Notes: generated from the letters alone by a model not told the origin. Shown: positions 1 through 6,523, counted from the first letter of the stretch. The stretch: 10,676 nucleotides of DNA from JAYUHK01 sp043767025 (GCA_043767025.1 JAYUHK010000144.1:1-10676), one strand, 5' to 3'. Made by a program: numbers and translations.

Positions 1-32
1 TTTAAGCAAAAACTTTAGAATTTATACAGAGC

Positions 33-86
33 ACTTGATTTTTTTGGTTACTTTTTTCATCAAGGAAAAAAGTGACAAAAACCAAG
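33..86. repeat. Imperfect inverted repeat downstream of trpG, possible bidirectional terminator
   Basis: The arms ACTTTTTTC (50-58) and GAAAAAAGT (65-73) pair perfectly around a 6-nt loop. Pairing continues outwards, with a mismatch and a bulge, to ACTTG (33-37) and CAAGT (82-86). On the minus strand the hairpin lies about 60 nt beyond the trpG stop, so it could end the trp transcript. The arms are A/T-rich with T-tracts on both sides, which would suit termination in both directions. The remainder of 1-144 holds no gene that I can support. Its shape resembles short palindromes that recur between Bacteroidota genes, but only one copy is seen here. Confidence 0.45.
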
Positions 87-144
87 TAAATTACCACAAC
101 ATCAAGCTCAAATGAGTCAATTTAAAATCCTTGCGTAACATCAG

Positions 145-711
145 TTAATAATCAAGCCAATTTTTCATAATAATTTCGCCGTACTCGGACAAAATAGATT
201 CTGGGTGAAACTGTACGCCCCGAACATCATGCGTCTTGTGTTTGGCTGCCATAATATTGCCTTCCTCGTCCACAGAAGTAATTTGTAAGTCCTTCGGCAA
301 TGACTGATTGTTGATTACCCACGAATGATAGCGACCAACGGTAAACGTTTTTGGGCAATTTTGGAACAATATATCGTCGCCTACGACAGTCACTGGCGTT
401 GCCAATCCGTGATAAACGGTATCTAAATTTTTCAAAGAAGCTCCGTAAGCCTCGCCGATAGCTTGCAAACCAAGACAAACTCCCAGAATACTTTTGGTAG
501 CACCATATTGTTTCAATAATTCAGGCATAATGCCTGCGTTAATTGGCAATCCTGGTCCCGGCGACAACAAAATTTTGTCAAAAACATGAACGTCCGCTAA
601 TTTAATTTTATCATTTCTGACAACCTTGAACGAAACATCACTTATTTTTTCAACCAAATGGACGAGATTGTAGGTAAAGCTGTCGTAATTATCAAGTATT
701 AATAGTTTCAT
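145..711 (-). CDS. trpG: Anthranilate synthase component II (glutamine amidotransferase subunit TrpG)
   Basis: A class I glutamine amidotransferase that supplies ammonia from glutamine to TrpE for anthranilate synthesis, the first committed step of tryptophan biosynthesis; cytosolic. The 188 residues match the usual length of a stand-alone TrpG/PabA. Visible motifs are the N-terminal LDNYDSFTYN (6-15), the oxyanion-strand SPGPG (50-54), the nucleophile elbow GVCLGLQAI with Cys79, and HPES with His169 and Glu171 completing the triad. The ATG (711-709) lies inside the end of trpE, a 20-nt overlap, so the two genes are probably translationally coupled and produced in equal amounts. TrpG and PabA cannot be told apart by sequence alone. 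The partner's feedback motif and the Trp-codon leader upstream favour tryptophan synthesis. A protein serving both anthranilate and aminodeoxychorismate synthases remains possible, because no separate pabA is visible. Confidence 0.92.
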   Translation of the reverse strand: MKLLILDNYDSFTYNLVHLVEKISDVSFKVVRNDKIKLADVHVFDKILLSPGPGLPINAGIMPELLKQYGATKSILGVCLGLQAIGEAYGASLKNLDTVYHGLATPVTVVGDDILFQNCPKTFTVGRYHSWVINNQSLPKDLQITSVDEEGNIMAAKHKTHDVRGVQFHPESILSEYGEIIMKNWLDY

Positions 712-2134
712 GGCTTTTGGCGATAAATGTTTTGTTAAATTTTTCGGCTTGCTGAATGGCTTTTTTCAAAGCCGATAATTTGTGATTGATTTCCTCCAAT
801 TCTTTTTCTTCTTCTGACGAAATAACAATTCCCGCTCCCGCCTGAAAGTAAAGCGTGTTGTTGATGCTCAAAAAAGTACGAATCATTATGGCGTGGTTCA
901 GTTGGTCGTCGTGGCTTATCAAACCGATGCAGCCTCCATAAAACTCGCGCGCGTCGGGTTCATAATCGTCAATCAACTGCAAGGCTTTGTATTTTGGCGC
1001 GCCCGACAAAGTGCCTGCCGGAAAAGTCCCAAACAACACATCAAACGGGCGATACGATTGTTTGATTTTGCCCACCACTTTGCTCACCAAATGAATGACG
1101 TGCGAATAAAATTGCGTTTGTTTCAAAAATTTTACGGTCACATCGGAGCAGTATTTACTCAAATCATTTCGCGCCAAATCCACCAACATATTGTGTTCGG
1201 CATTTTCTTTGGGGTCGTTTAGCAACTCTTTTGCCCTTTCCAAATCAAAAGCATCGTCGCCGGTGCGTCGGTAAGTGCCTGCTATTGGGTGTATTTCGGC
1301 TTCTTTTTTTGCTATCACTAATTGCGCTTCGGGCGAAGAACCAAATATTTTGAAGTCACCCAAATCAAAATAAAACAAATAAGGCGAGGGATTAATATTC
1401 CTCAAAGCCCGATAAACATTGAACTCGTCGCCCACAAATCGTTGCGAAAACCTGCGCGACAGCACCAACTGAAACACATCGCCTTGCTGGCAATGCGCTT
1501 TCGCCTTTTTCGCCATCGCTCTGTAATCTTCGTCCGTCAGATTGCTTTCAGTGTCGCCGATTGTTTCAAACGAAAAAGCCCTGTGAGCCAAATATTGTAT
1601 TTGCTCTTCGATGATTGCCAACTGACTCTGCGATATTTCATTCGTAAAATTATGACTGATGGCGCACAAATTATTGGTAGAATGATTGAATACCAAAATA
1701 ATACCATAGACACTGTACAGCAACTCTGGAATATTAATGCGCTTTTTCGACTCGTTCAGTCGAATATCTTCGGCGTAATTGATACAGTCGTAGCCCATGA
1801 AGCCAAACAAACCCGCATAACAAAATGGCAGATTTTGGCTCTCAAACTCAAACTGGTCTTTGAAACCCGTTAATTTTTTCAACACATTTTTCGTATCAAA
1901 TCCTATCGCCTCCTGCGCAACAGTTCCGTTTATTTTAGTCTTCAAAACAGACTGGTGCAGAGTAATCGTAGCCAACGGATTGAGGCAGATGTACGAATAA
2001 TGCCCGTCTTTGCTGTTGTAATCCGAACTCTCCAACAGCAGCGAATTTGGGTACAAATCCCTCAAAGCGAGGTACAAAGCCACAGGGGTTTTGGTGTCGC
2101 ACAGTTGCTGATTGATATTTGTGTATAATTTCAT
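692..2134 (-). CDS. trpE: Anthranilate synthase component I (TrpE)
   Basis: Converts chorismate plus ammonia to anthranilate and pyruvate in complex with TrpG. The 480 residues match the family. The N-terminal domain holds LLESSDY (33-39), the LLES element that binds tryptophan for feedback inhibition in TrpE proteins. The chorismate-binding domain shows GDVFQLVLSRRF (218-229), NPSPYLFYF (248-256), IAGT (284-287), ENAEHNMLVDLARND (310-324), FPAGTLSGAPK (371-381) and GAGIV (433-437). LLES and NPSPY favour TrpE over PabB or isochorismate synthase. The ATG at 2134 follows an A-rich stretch without a Shine-Dalgarno motif, as is usual in Bacteroidota, and lies 15 nt after the terminator T-tract. 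Expression is probably controlled by the attenuator at 2150-2295. No further trp genes are seen after trpG, so trpDCFBA must lie elsewhere. Confidence 0.93.
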   Translation of the reverse strand: MKLYTNINQQLCDTKTPVALYLALRDLYPNSLLLESSDYNSKDGHYSYICLNPLATITLHQSVLKTKINGTVAQEAIGFDTKNVLKKLTGFKDQFEFESQNLPFCYAGLFGFMGYDCINYAEDIRLNESKKRINIPELLYSVYGIILVFNHSTNNLCAISHNFTNEISQSQLAIIEEQIQYLAHRAFSFETIGDTESNLTDEDYRAMAKKAKAHCQQGDVFQLVLSRRFSQRFVGDEFNVYRALRNINPSPYLFYFDLGDFKIFGSSPEAQLVIAKKEAEIHPIAGTYRRTGDDAFDLERAKELLNDPKENAEHNMLVDLARNDLSKYCSDVTVKFLKQTQFYSHVIHLVSKVVGKIKQSYRPFDVLFGTFPAGTLSGAPKYKALQLIDDYEPDAREFYGGCIGLISHDDQLNHAIMIRTFLSINNTLYFQAGAGIVISSEEEKELEEINHKLSALKKAIQQAEKFNKTFIAKSHETINT

Positions 2135-2149
2135 TTTTTTGAATTTGGC

Positions 2150-2185
2150 AAAAAAAAAAAGCCCGCTGTCGTGAGAGCAGCAGGC
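2150..2185 (-). terminator. Attenuator: intrinsic terminator in the trp leader
   Basis: On the minus strand, the 5' arm GCCTGCTG (2185-2178) and 3' arm CAGCGGGC (2168-2161) form an 8-bp stem with one G-U pair and a 9-nt loop, followed at once by eleven T residues (2160-2150). This is a textbook factor-independent terminator, placed between the leader-peptide stop codon and the trpE ATG. An upstream segment can pair with its 5' arm (see the antiterminator entry), which makes it a conditional terminator instead of the end of an upstream gene. Confidence 0.9.
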
Positions 2186-2229
2186 ATTACAAAAAAATTT
2201 TATAACAACACATACTTTTAGCTACTCAC
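2171..2229 (-). promoter_or_regulatory. trpL: trp attenuator: competing antiterminator and pause pairings
   Basis: RNA segment 2, GUGAGUAGC (2229-2221), can pair with segment 3, GCUGCUCUCAC (2181-2171), with a small bulge and one G-U pair. Segment 3 includes most of the terminator's 5' arm, so 2:3 pairing and the terminator exclude each other. Segment 2 can instead pair with segment 1 just after the Trp codons: CUUAC (2237-2233) with GUGAG across a 3-nt loop, or GCU(U)ACU (2245-2239) with AGUAGC. A ribosome stalled at the Trp codons would cover segment 1 and free segment 2 to antiterminate. A ribosome at the stop codon would cover segment 2 and allow termination. The pairings are read from the sequence; the mechanism is the classical attenuation model applied by inference. 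Confidence 0.75.
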
Positions 2230-2280
2230 AACGTAAGAAGTAAGCCACCAAGAAGATATGTTGAATATTGTATTTTTCAT
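2218..2280 (-). CDS. trpL: trp operon leader peptide, 20 aa with tandem Trp codons
   Basis: A 20-codon ORF starting with ATG at 2280 and ending with TAA at 2220-2218. It reads MKNTIFNIS, then SWWLTS, and ends YVVSS. Two adjacent TGG codons (2250-2245, residues 11-12) lie about 30 nt before the stop, the position expected for sensing charged tRNA-Trp by ribosome stalling. Trp is a rare residue, so a WW pair in a tiny ORF directly ahead of a terminator and trpE is strong evidence for a regulatory leader. The ORF begins only 7 nt after an exact -7 promoter element, so its mRNA may have little or no 5' untranslated region. The peptide itself probably has no function after synthesis. Confidence 0.85.
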   Translation of the reverse strand: MKNTIFNISSWWLTSYVVSS

Positions 2281-2287
2281 TCTGTCG

Positions 2288-2320
2288 CAAATGTAAGGTA
2301 TCTTTCTCCACAATTCCAAA
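2288..2320 (-). promoter_or_regulatory. Bacteroidota-type promoter of the trp operon
   Basis: The -7 element TACATTTG (2295-2288) matches TAnnTTTG exactly. A -33 element TTTG (2320-2317) lies 21 nt upstream, a spacing accepted for this promoter class. Transcription should begin a few bases downstream, at or just before the leader-peptide ATG at 2280. Confidence 0.75.
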
Positions 2321-2354
2321 TTTATTTTTCATTTTCGATAAAATAAAAATTGAA

Positions 2355-2376
2355 GGGCGGGGAGAGTGGGAGGGGG
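2355..2376 (+). other. Canonical G-quadruplex motif
   Basis: The + strand carries four G-runs, GGG (2355-2357), GGGG (2359-2362), GGG (2368-2370) and GGGGG (2372-2376), joined by short loops C, AGAGT and A. This meets the G3+N1-7 definition and stands out in an AT-rich intergenic stretch. It sits 3 nt beyond the stop codon of the AlwI-type nuclease gene and about 35 nt upstream of the trp -33 element. The G-rich strand is the template for the minus-strand transcripts, so the RNA here is C-rich. No hairpin terminator for the restriction operon was found at this end. Confidence 0.55.
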
Positions 2377-2379
2377 TTA

Positions 2380-3831
2380 TTAGGTACAACTATTGGCAGT
2401 GTAAGATACATTTCGCAGAGTTGTATTTGTTTCTAATTGATTGAGAAATAAGCTAATGTCTAAAATTTTAACTTCGTGTCCATACTTAAATTCTATATAT
2501 TTTGCGTGCTCACAAGTATCTGTGAAAACTTTTGGCGACACAAATAATGTAAATGCTTTATTTCCTTTGTTCAAAAAATCTAATAAATGTCTTTGAATAG
2601 AATAACTTTCTCTAATATGTTGCTGCGTTCCTGTCAATAAAGTTACTTCAACTAATATTTTTATGCCGCTCTCGCTGCACTCTATATCTGGATTTCCACC
2701 TGATGCAAAACTTGTAGGCAAACCTTCATCGTCTGAAATAAAGTTTGGTTTGACTGTCACGTTCGGTAGTTTTTTTAGTATAGCTAATGTTGTCAAAAAT
2801 TCTAACCTCAAAGGCTTTTCTATTACTTTCAAAACGTCATCTTTTGATGATTTATTTTCTGCCAAACAAGTCATTTCTGTCTTGATTTCTTCCCAATTAT
2901 AGTGATTGACCCATTTCTCTAATTCTTTTTTTGTAGTCCTTGTAGGCGCGCTATAAACAGTTAACTTGCTTGTCAAATTGTTATCAACGGTACCAATATA
3001 ATCAAAAAATGCTCTTTCTGTTTCGTATTCTGCATACTTTTTATAAGCACTTAAAATATAATTTATTGCATTAATTTCTTTTGTATTTATATCAATAAAT
3101 CTGCCGCCGCCTCTTAGCGTAATCATACCTGTCAGTCGCATTTTACGAATAAAATCATCGGTATAGTCTACCAATATGGAGTGATCATCGCGCTTAATCT
3201 CGTCCAAAATACTGTCACAAATATCTAATATTACTTCATCGCTTGGCGTATATGCGTACCAATTTCTAACCTCTTTTATTTGTTCGTAAAGCGCAAAAGC
3301 ATCATCATTTTGCCAACAAAGTAAAATTGGTAATTCTTTCCTTGAAATACCAACAGCATTAAACAGAGGGTCTAAATTTATCAGTTGGATTGTTTCTAAC
3401 AACAGAATCAAAGGTACATTTTTATTTCGTACTCTACGGAAAGGATTGTGCCTTTGATATTTTGCGAATGCGTTTGCAAAAACCATTTGCTCATTTTGCG
3501 GATTTTCTTTGTCCAAGAGCATTTTTCCACTTTCTGAAAACTCAATCTTTTCGCCTTGCCAATAATATACAAAACCCAATTCTTTTGCTATTTTGTACCA
3601 AGTATCAAAACGCGAAGCCCAACCTCTATCAAAACCTGCTTCTTTGTGGCTTTGCGGATTGTCATTAAAAACTATTTTTTTTTCTTCATCTGTCAGTTCT
3701 ATTTCTTGCCTCCATTTTGCTTTTACTTCATCAGAAACTTTTGTAGGTTTGTACAAGCCTTTCTGTATCAACTCTTTAACAACGTCGTCAATTAGATTTA
3801 TTGTCAAAATATCTTTGTCGTATTGATACAA
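2380..3831 (-). CDS. AlwI/BstNBI-type type IIS restriction endonuclease
   Basis: A 483-residue protein recognised as an AlwI-family type IIS endonuclease, which cuts at a fixed distance from a short asymmetric site. The N-terminal half, including GWASRFDTWYKIAKELG (70-86) and FAKYQRHNPFRRVRNKNVP (122-140), probably carries recognition. The C-terminal half contains a PD-(D/E)XK core: RLEF with Glu344, NPDIE with Asp382, LVEVT with Glu395 and IRES with Glu408. The spacings of 38, 13 and 13 residues equal those I recall for the N.BstNBI catalytic residues (418, 456, 469, 482). The best start is TTG at 3831, with AGGA just upstream. The frame stays open further upstream without an ATG, so a longer product cannot be excluded. 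It is the last gene of the methylase operon, and a weak TTG start could keep its level low. Specificity is not determined. Confidence 0.8.
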   Translation of the reverse strand: MYQYDKDILTINLIDDVVKELIQKGLYKPTKVSDEVKAKWRQEIELTDEEKKIVFNDNPQSHKEAGFDRGWASRFDTWYKIAKELGFVYYWQGEKIEFSESGKMLLDKENPQNEQMVFANAFAKYQRHNPFRRVRNKNVPLILLLETIQLINLDPLFNAVGISRKELPILLCWQNDDAFALYEQIKEVRNWYAYTPSDEVILDICDSILDEIKRDDHSILVDYTDDFIRKMRLTGMITLRGGGRFIDINTKEINAINYILSAYKKYAEYETERAFFDYIGTVDNNLTSKLTVYSAPTRTTKKELEKWVNHYNWEEIKTEMTCLAENKSSKDDVLKVIEKPLRLEFLTTLAILKKLPNVTVKPNFISDDEGLPTSFASGGNPDIECSESGIKILVEVTLLTGTQQHIRESYSIQRHLLDFLNKGNKAFTLFVSPKVFTDTCEHAKYIEFKYGHEVKILDISLFLNQLETNTTLRNVSYTANSCT

Positions 3832-3848
3832 AATTCCTAAAAAATCCT

Positions 3849-4094
3849 TTAAATTGCAAAAGGTACACTTGATTTTAGTAAAGTAAATTCGTAATAGTTT
3901 AATAAGTCATCTAATAAATTTTCTTTAATAGATTGTTCGCCTTCATCTGAAAAACATCCGTCTAAAAGAAAATTTTTAAGATAAACACATAGTTTGTCTA
4001 ATGAATTTTCATTCAAACCAATATATTTAATTTCATCTACTTGGTTATCAAAAAGTGCATAAAATATTTTACCTGCCTGCATAATTTTTACCAT
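3849..4094 (-). CDS. Small acidic protein of unknown function in the restriction operon
   Basis: An 81-residue ORF that I do not recognise. It lies between the PLD nuclease and the AlwI-type nuclease. It overlaps the end of the former by 26 nt (14 nt if the second ATG at 4082 is used) and stops 17 nt before the latter, so it is part of the same operon. It has no Arg, about 7 Lys and about 13 Asp/Glu, giving a net charge near -6. No signal peptide, membrane segment or Cys/His cluster is seen. An accessory subunit, an inhibitor or a DNA mimic are possible roles, but nothing in the sequence decides between them. Overlapping coding and high AT content like its neighbours support it as a real gene. 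Confidence 0.6.
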   Translation of the reverse strand: MVKIMQAGKIFYALFDNQVDEIKYIGLNENSLDKLCVYLKNFLLDGCFSDEGEQSIKENLLDDLLNYYEFTLLKSSVPFAI

Positions 4095-5007
4095 TTTGTG
4101 TTAATGAATAATGACCACGTTTTTCACTTCTTTTAAATAATTTTAAATTACTCTTATGATTGCTACTTTCTTCATGAGTATTTAATTCGCCTCGAATAGT
4201 ATTAGAAAAAGTTTCTAAATTAAAGCGTTCTTCTAAATTCCTTTTTTTAATTTCTATTTCCATTTCTGCATAAATTTCTGCTAAATTTACTTCACTTACA
4301 TTTTCTTCACTTTTTCTTTTAATAAAATCAATAATTAGACCTTTTAAGGAGGGAATTGTTCCCGGCAGGCTTGTTTCCTCTTGTTTAAGTTCTTGAATTT
4401 CCTTTTTAACATCAACATCCAAAACCTTTTTTGCCGATTTATCTAATTCGTCTTTTATATTTCCATACTTTTTGATGTAGTTCAAAGAAGGTTGAAAAAT
4501 ACTATCTGTGTATTTTATTTCATCATAAATTGCGCCTAATTGTTTAAAATATATAGGTTTTGTTTCTCTAAAAATAGTATTTACTTCAAAATTAGTTGTC
4601 AAGCCACCACCTGTAAAATTTGAAGAACCTACAATTGAAGAATATTTTGTTCCTTTTGAAAGTTCTGTATGAAACATATAAATTTTAGGATGAAAAACTA
4701 AATCATTGTGATTATCCCTTTTGTCTCCAAAACAATAAAAATTAAAGCCTTCGTATTGTTTTTTCAAATCACTTAACGCGCTTAATGCTTGTGCATCAGT
4801 AGTTTTAAAATCTAAACCAACAATAAATTCTACCTTCGCTTTATTTATCGTTAAAGCATAATCTAAACTTTTATAAATATGGTCCAAGCCCGTTCTTCGT
4901 AAAAAAGCAACAGCTATTTGAACAGATGTACTTTCCAATAATTCACTTTTAAGAACATCAGCAAGTGCAAAATTTGTATTTGAAAGAATTTGTATTTTTG
5001 GCTGCAT
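4069..5007 (-). CDS. PLD-superfamily nuclease with C-terminal winged-helix-like domain
   Basis: A 312-residue protein with a single phospholipase D half-motif: HPKIYMF with His106 and Lys108, then GSSNFTGGGL (127-136) with Asn130 and Glu141 in FEVN. This is the arrangement of PLD-type restriction nucleases such as BfiI and NgoFVII, which hydrolyse DNA without metal and build one active site from two subunits. Residues 1-180 form the nuclease part. A charged linker (190-215) leads to residues 220-312, whose end (TFSNTIRGEL to GHYSLTQNG) resembles winged-helix domains found at the C-termini of restriction enzymes. The ATG at 5007 lies 6 nt after the methyltransferase stop, so the two are probably co-translated. 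It may be a second endonuclease or a DNA-targeting subunit of the same system. It is among the most AT-rich genes in the window, suggesting transfer. Confidence 0.75.
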   Translation of the reverse strand: MQPKIQILSNTNFALADVLKSELLESTSVQIAVAFLRRTGLDHIYKSLDYALTINKAKVEFIVGLDFKTTDAQALSALSDLKKQYEGFNFYCFGDKRDNHNDLVFHPKIYMFHTELSKGTKYSSIVGSSNFTGGGLTTNFEVNTIFRETKPIYFKQLGAIYDEIKYTDSIFQPSLNYIKKYGNIKDELDKSAKKVLDVDVKKEIQELKQEETSLPGTIPSLKGLIIDFIKRKSEENVSEVNLAEIYAEMEIEIKKRNLEERFNLETFSNTIRGELNTHEESSNHKSNLKLFKRSEKRGHYSLTQNGKNYAGR

Positions 5008-5013
5008 ATAGTT

Positions 5014-6327
5014 TTATTTATCTTTTACTTTGGTTAAAAAAAGTGTTTCTAAGTAATCCGTACCTAAATAATTATATTGGGTTTCAAAGACCTTCGTTTT
5101 ACCGACACTATTTAAAATAAATTCGATTTCTTCCAACTTGATTTTATTTTCAGAAGAACTACTTTTAGAGTTGTAAGTATTGTTGTAGGAAACGGCTAAA
5201 TATTTGACATCTAAATTTTCGACCAAATCACGAAAAGCATTTTTTGCTCCAACAGTACAATAAACACTCGTGTTTTCGGCTTTGGGTTTTAGTGCAGTAC
5301 CAAATAATTGAGGTTTTTCCCACGTCACAAGATTATCATATATATGATAAAATCTGCTATACTGACGTGAGTTATATGGCGGGTCAATATAAGCAATATC
5401 AGCGTTGATTTTTCTTGCCAAAACGTTGGCATTTTCTTTATAAATTTTTATGCCTCCAAACTCAGCTGGCTCTATCAAATGCAACTCTAATCTTTTTGCT
5501 TTAATTGGTTTTTTTATATAAGCATCAAAATGACCTACGGTGTTTGCTATTTTATCAATATTATATATTAGTGTTGTAATCAATATAGAAAATTCTTTTT
5601 CTGTCAAATTTTCTTTTTTTTGCTCCAAATCTTCTCTAATATGACCTATTAATTTAGCTGTTTGATAGTCAAAAAACTTATCCCCAAAGTTTAATGAAAA
5701 ATAATTGTCGTCCAAATTGGCTGGATTTAAGTTGTTGTAATCGTCTAAAATTTGCTCTACTTTTTCAATATCACAAGGAGAAATTTGAAAAAAAGCCTTG
5801 TAAATAATATTATTTGAATGTAAAATATCATTTACAATTACAGTATCGAAGTACTTGAAACTTGCTTTTGCTACACTTCCTGTGCCTGCAAAAATATCTA
5901 AAAACGACTTGCAATTTTCAGTTTCAGAAAGTATGGTTTCTAAAATCCAGTTTGTTAGCTTATTCTTATTGCCTATGTACCTTCTACTTTCTAAAGCAAT
6001 CTGTTTTTTAATTTGAACGTTAGGAAAAAGTGTTGCAGACTTTCCATAAATGATAGTTTCTTCTGCCACTTTCAAAGCCTCTAAACCAAAGTCTTCGTCT
6101 CTTACCTCCGAAATTAATTTATCACTCAACCAATGAACTAAAATATTGTGTTCATCGCAATTATATACTTGGGAAAGTTGTATTACTTGCTCTTTGGTTG
6201 GCAAACGTTTACCGTTTTCGATGCGGCTTAATAACGACAAATTTATATTTGTCTTTTTATGAACTTCTTGTAATTGTAGTTCTAAATTTTCACGAGTTTC
6301 CTTTAAATAATTACCTATTGAATACAT
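5014..6327 (-). CDS. XRE HTH / D12-class DNA adenine methyltransferase fusion
   Basis: A 437-residue protein with two parts. Residues 1-65 form an XRE-family helix-turn-helix (LQEVHKKTNINLSLLSRIENGKRLP, in two halves at 19-31 and 32-43). Residues from about 110 onward form a D12-class (alpha group) N6-adenine methyltransferase: SRRYIGNKNKL (114-124), the SAM-binding motif I FLDIFAGTGSVA (142-153), the catalytic DPPY (315-318), and RQYSRFYHIYDNL (321-333). It should protect host DNA from the downstream nucleases by methylating adenine in their shared site. The fused HTH suggests that the methylase also controls its own operon, a job done in other systems by a separate C protein. A 45-bp palindrome ends inside its start codon and is the obvious binding site. 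It is the first gene of the operon, so protection is made before cleavage. Confidence 0.88.
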   Translation of the reverse strand: MYSIGNYLKETRENLELQLQEVHKKTNINLSLLSRIENGKRLPTKEQVIQLSQVYNCDEHNILVHWLSDKLISEVRDEDFGLEALKVAEETIIYGKSATLFPNVQIKKQIALESRRYIGNKNKLTNWILETILSETENCKSFLDIFAGTGSVAKASFKYFDTVIVNDILHSNNIIYKAFFQISPCDIEKVEQILDDYNNLNPANLDDNYFSLNFGDKFFDYQTAKLIGHIREDLEQKKENLTEKEFSILITTLIYNIDKIANTVGHFDAYIKKPIKAKRLELHLIEPAEFGGIKIYKENANVLARKINADIAYIDPPYNSRQYSRFYHIYDNLVTWEKPQLFGTALKPKAENTSVYCTVGAKNAFRDLVENLDVKYLAVSYNNTYNSKSSSSENKIKLEEIEFILNSVGKTKVFETQYNYLGTDYLETLFLTKVKDK

Positions 6328-6370
6328 AATATTTTAATTTTGACAATATTTGTCAAAATTAAAATATTAT
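6326..6370. promoter_or_regulatory. 45-bp palindrome, likely operator of the restriction operon
   Basis: Two 21-nt arms (6326-6346 and 6350-6370) are perfect inverted complements around a central TAT; the inner part reads TTTGACAA, TAT, TTGTCAAA. The left arm includes the first two bases of the methyltransferase ATG. On the minus strand the palindrome contains TAATTTTG (6361-6354), an exact TAnnTTTG -7 element, 26 nt before the ATG, although no clear -33 element precedes it. A dimeric HTH protein bound here would cover the promoter or the start site. The HTH fused to the methyltransferase is the natural candidate. The palindrome is seen directly; its role is inferred. Confidence 0.7.
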
Positions 6371-6523
6371 TCTAAAACTCATGTGTTTTTTCTATTTTTT
6401 TTTACTTTCATTGCTCATAACTTCCCATTCCCACCAAAACTACCTTTCCATTCCAACCTTATTTTTCTTACAAACTATTGGTTATCAACGCACTAAACAG
6501 TAGCTGCACGATGTCAAGCAAAG
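6371..6523. other. Intergenic stretch upstream of the restriction operon
   Basis: About 150 nt without a supportable gene between the Rpn stop codon and the operator palindrome. On the minus strand it holds TAGTTTTG (6442-6435), a second exact -7 match that could start a transcript with a roughly 100-nt leader, but it has no well-spaced -33 element. A strong terminator for the Rpn gene was not found. The only short ATG ORF here is 8 codons and unconvincing. Confidence 0.4.

Noticed and set aside
893..1222. Plus-strand ORF of 109 codons inside trpE
   Set aside because: It lies antisense to a well-supported TrpE reading frame and shows no recognisable domain.
1322..1873. Plus-strand ORF of 183 codons inside trpE
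   Set aside because: Its Arg/Ile/Gln-rich composition is typical of an antisense shadow, and it covers conserved TrpE motifs on the other strand.
2150..2185. The hairpin plus T-run as the terminator of the AlwI-type nuclease gene
   Set aside because: It lies about 200 nt beyond that stop, with a promoter and a Trp-codon leader in between, so attenuation of trpE explains it better.
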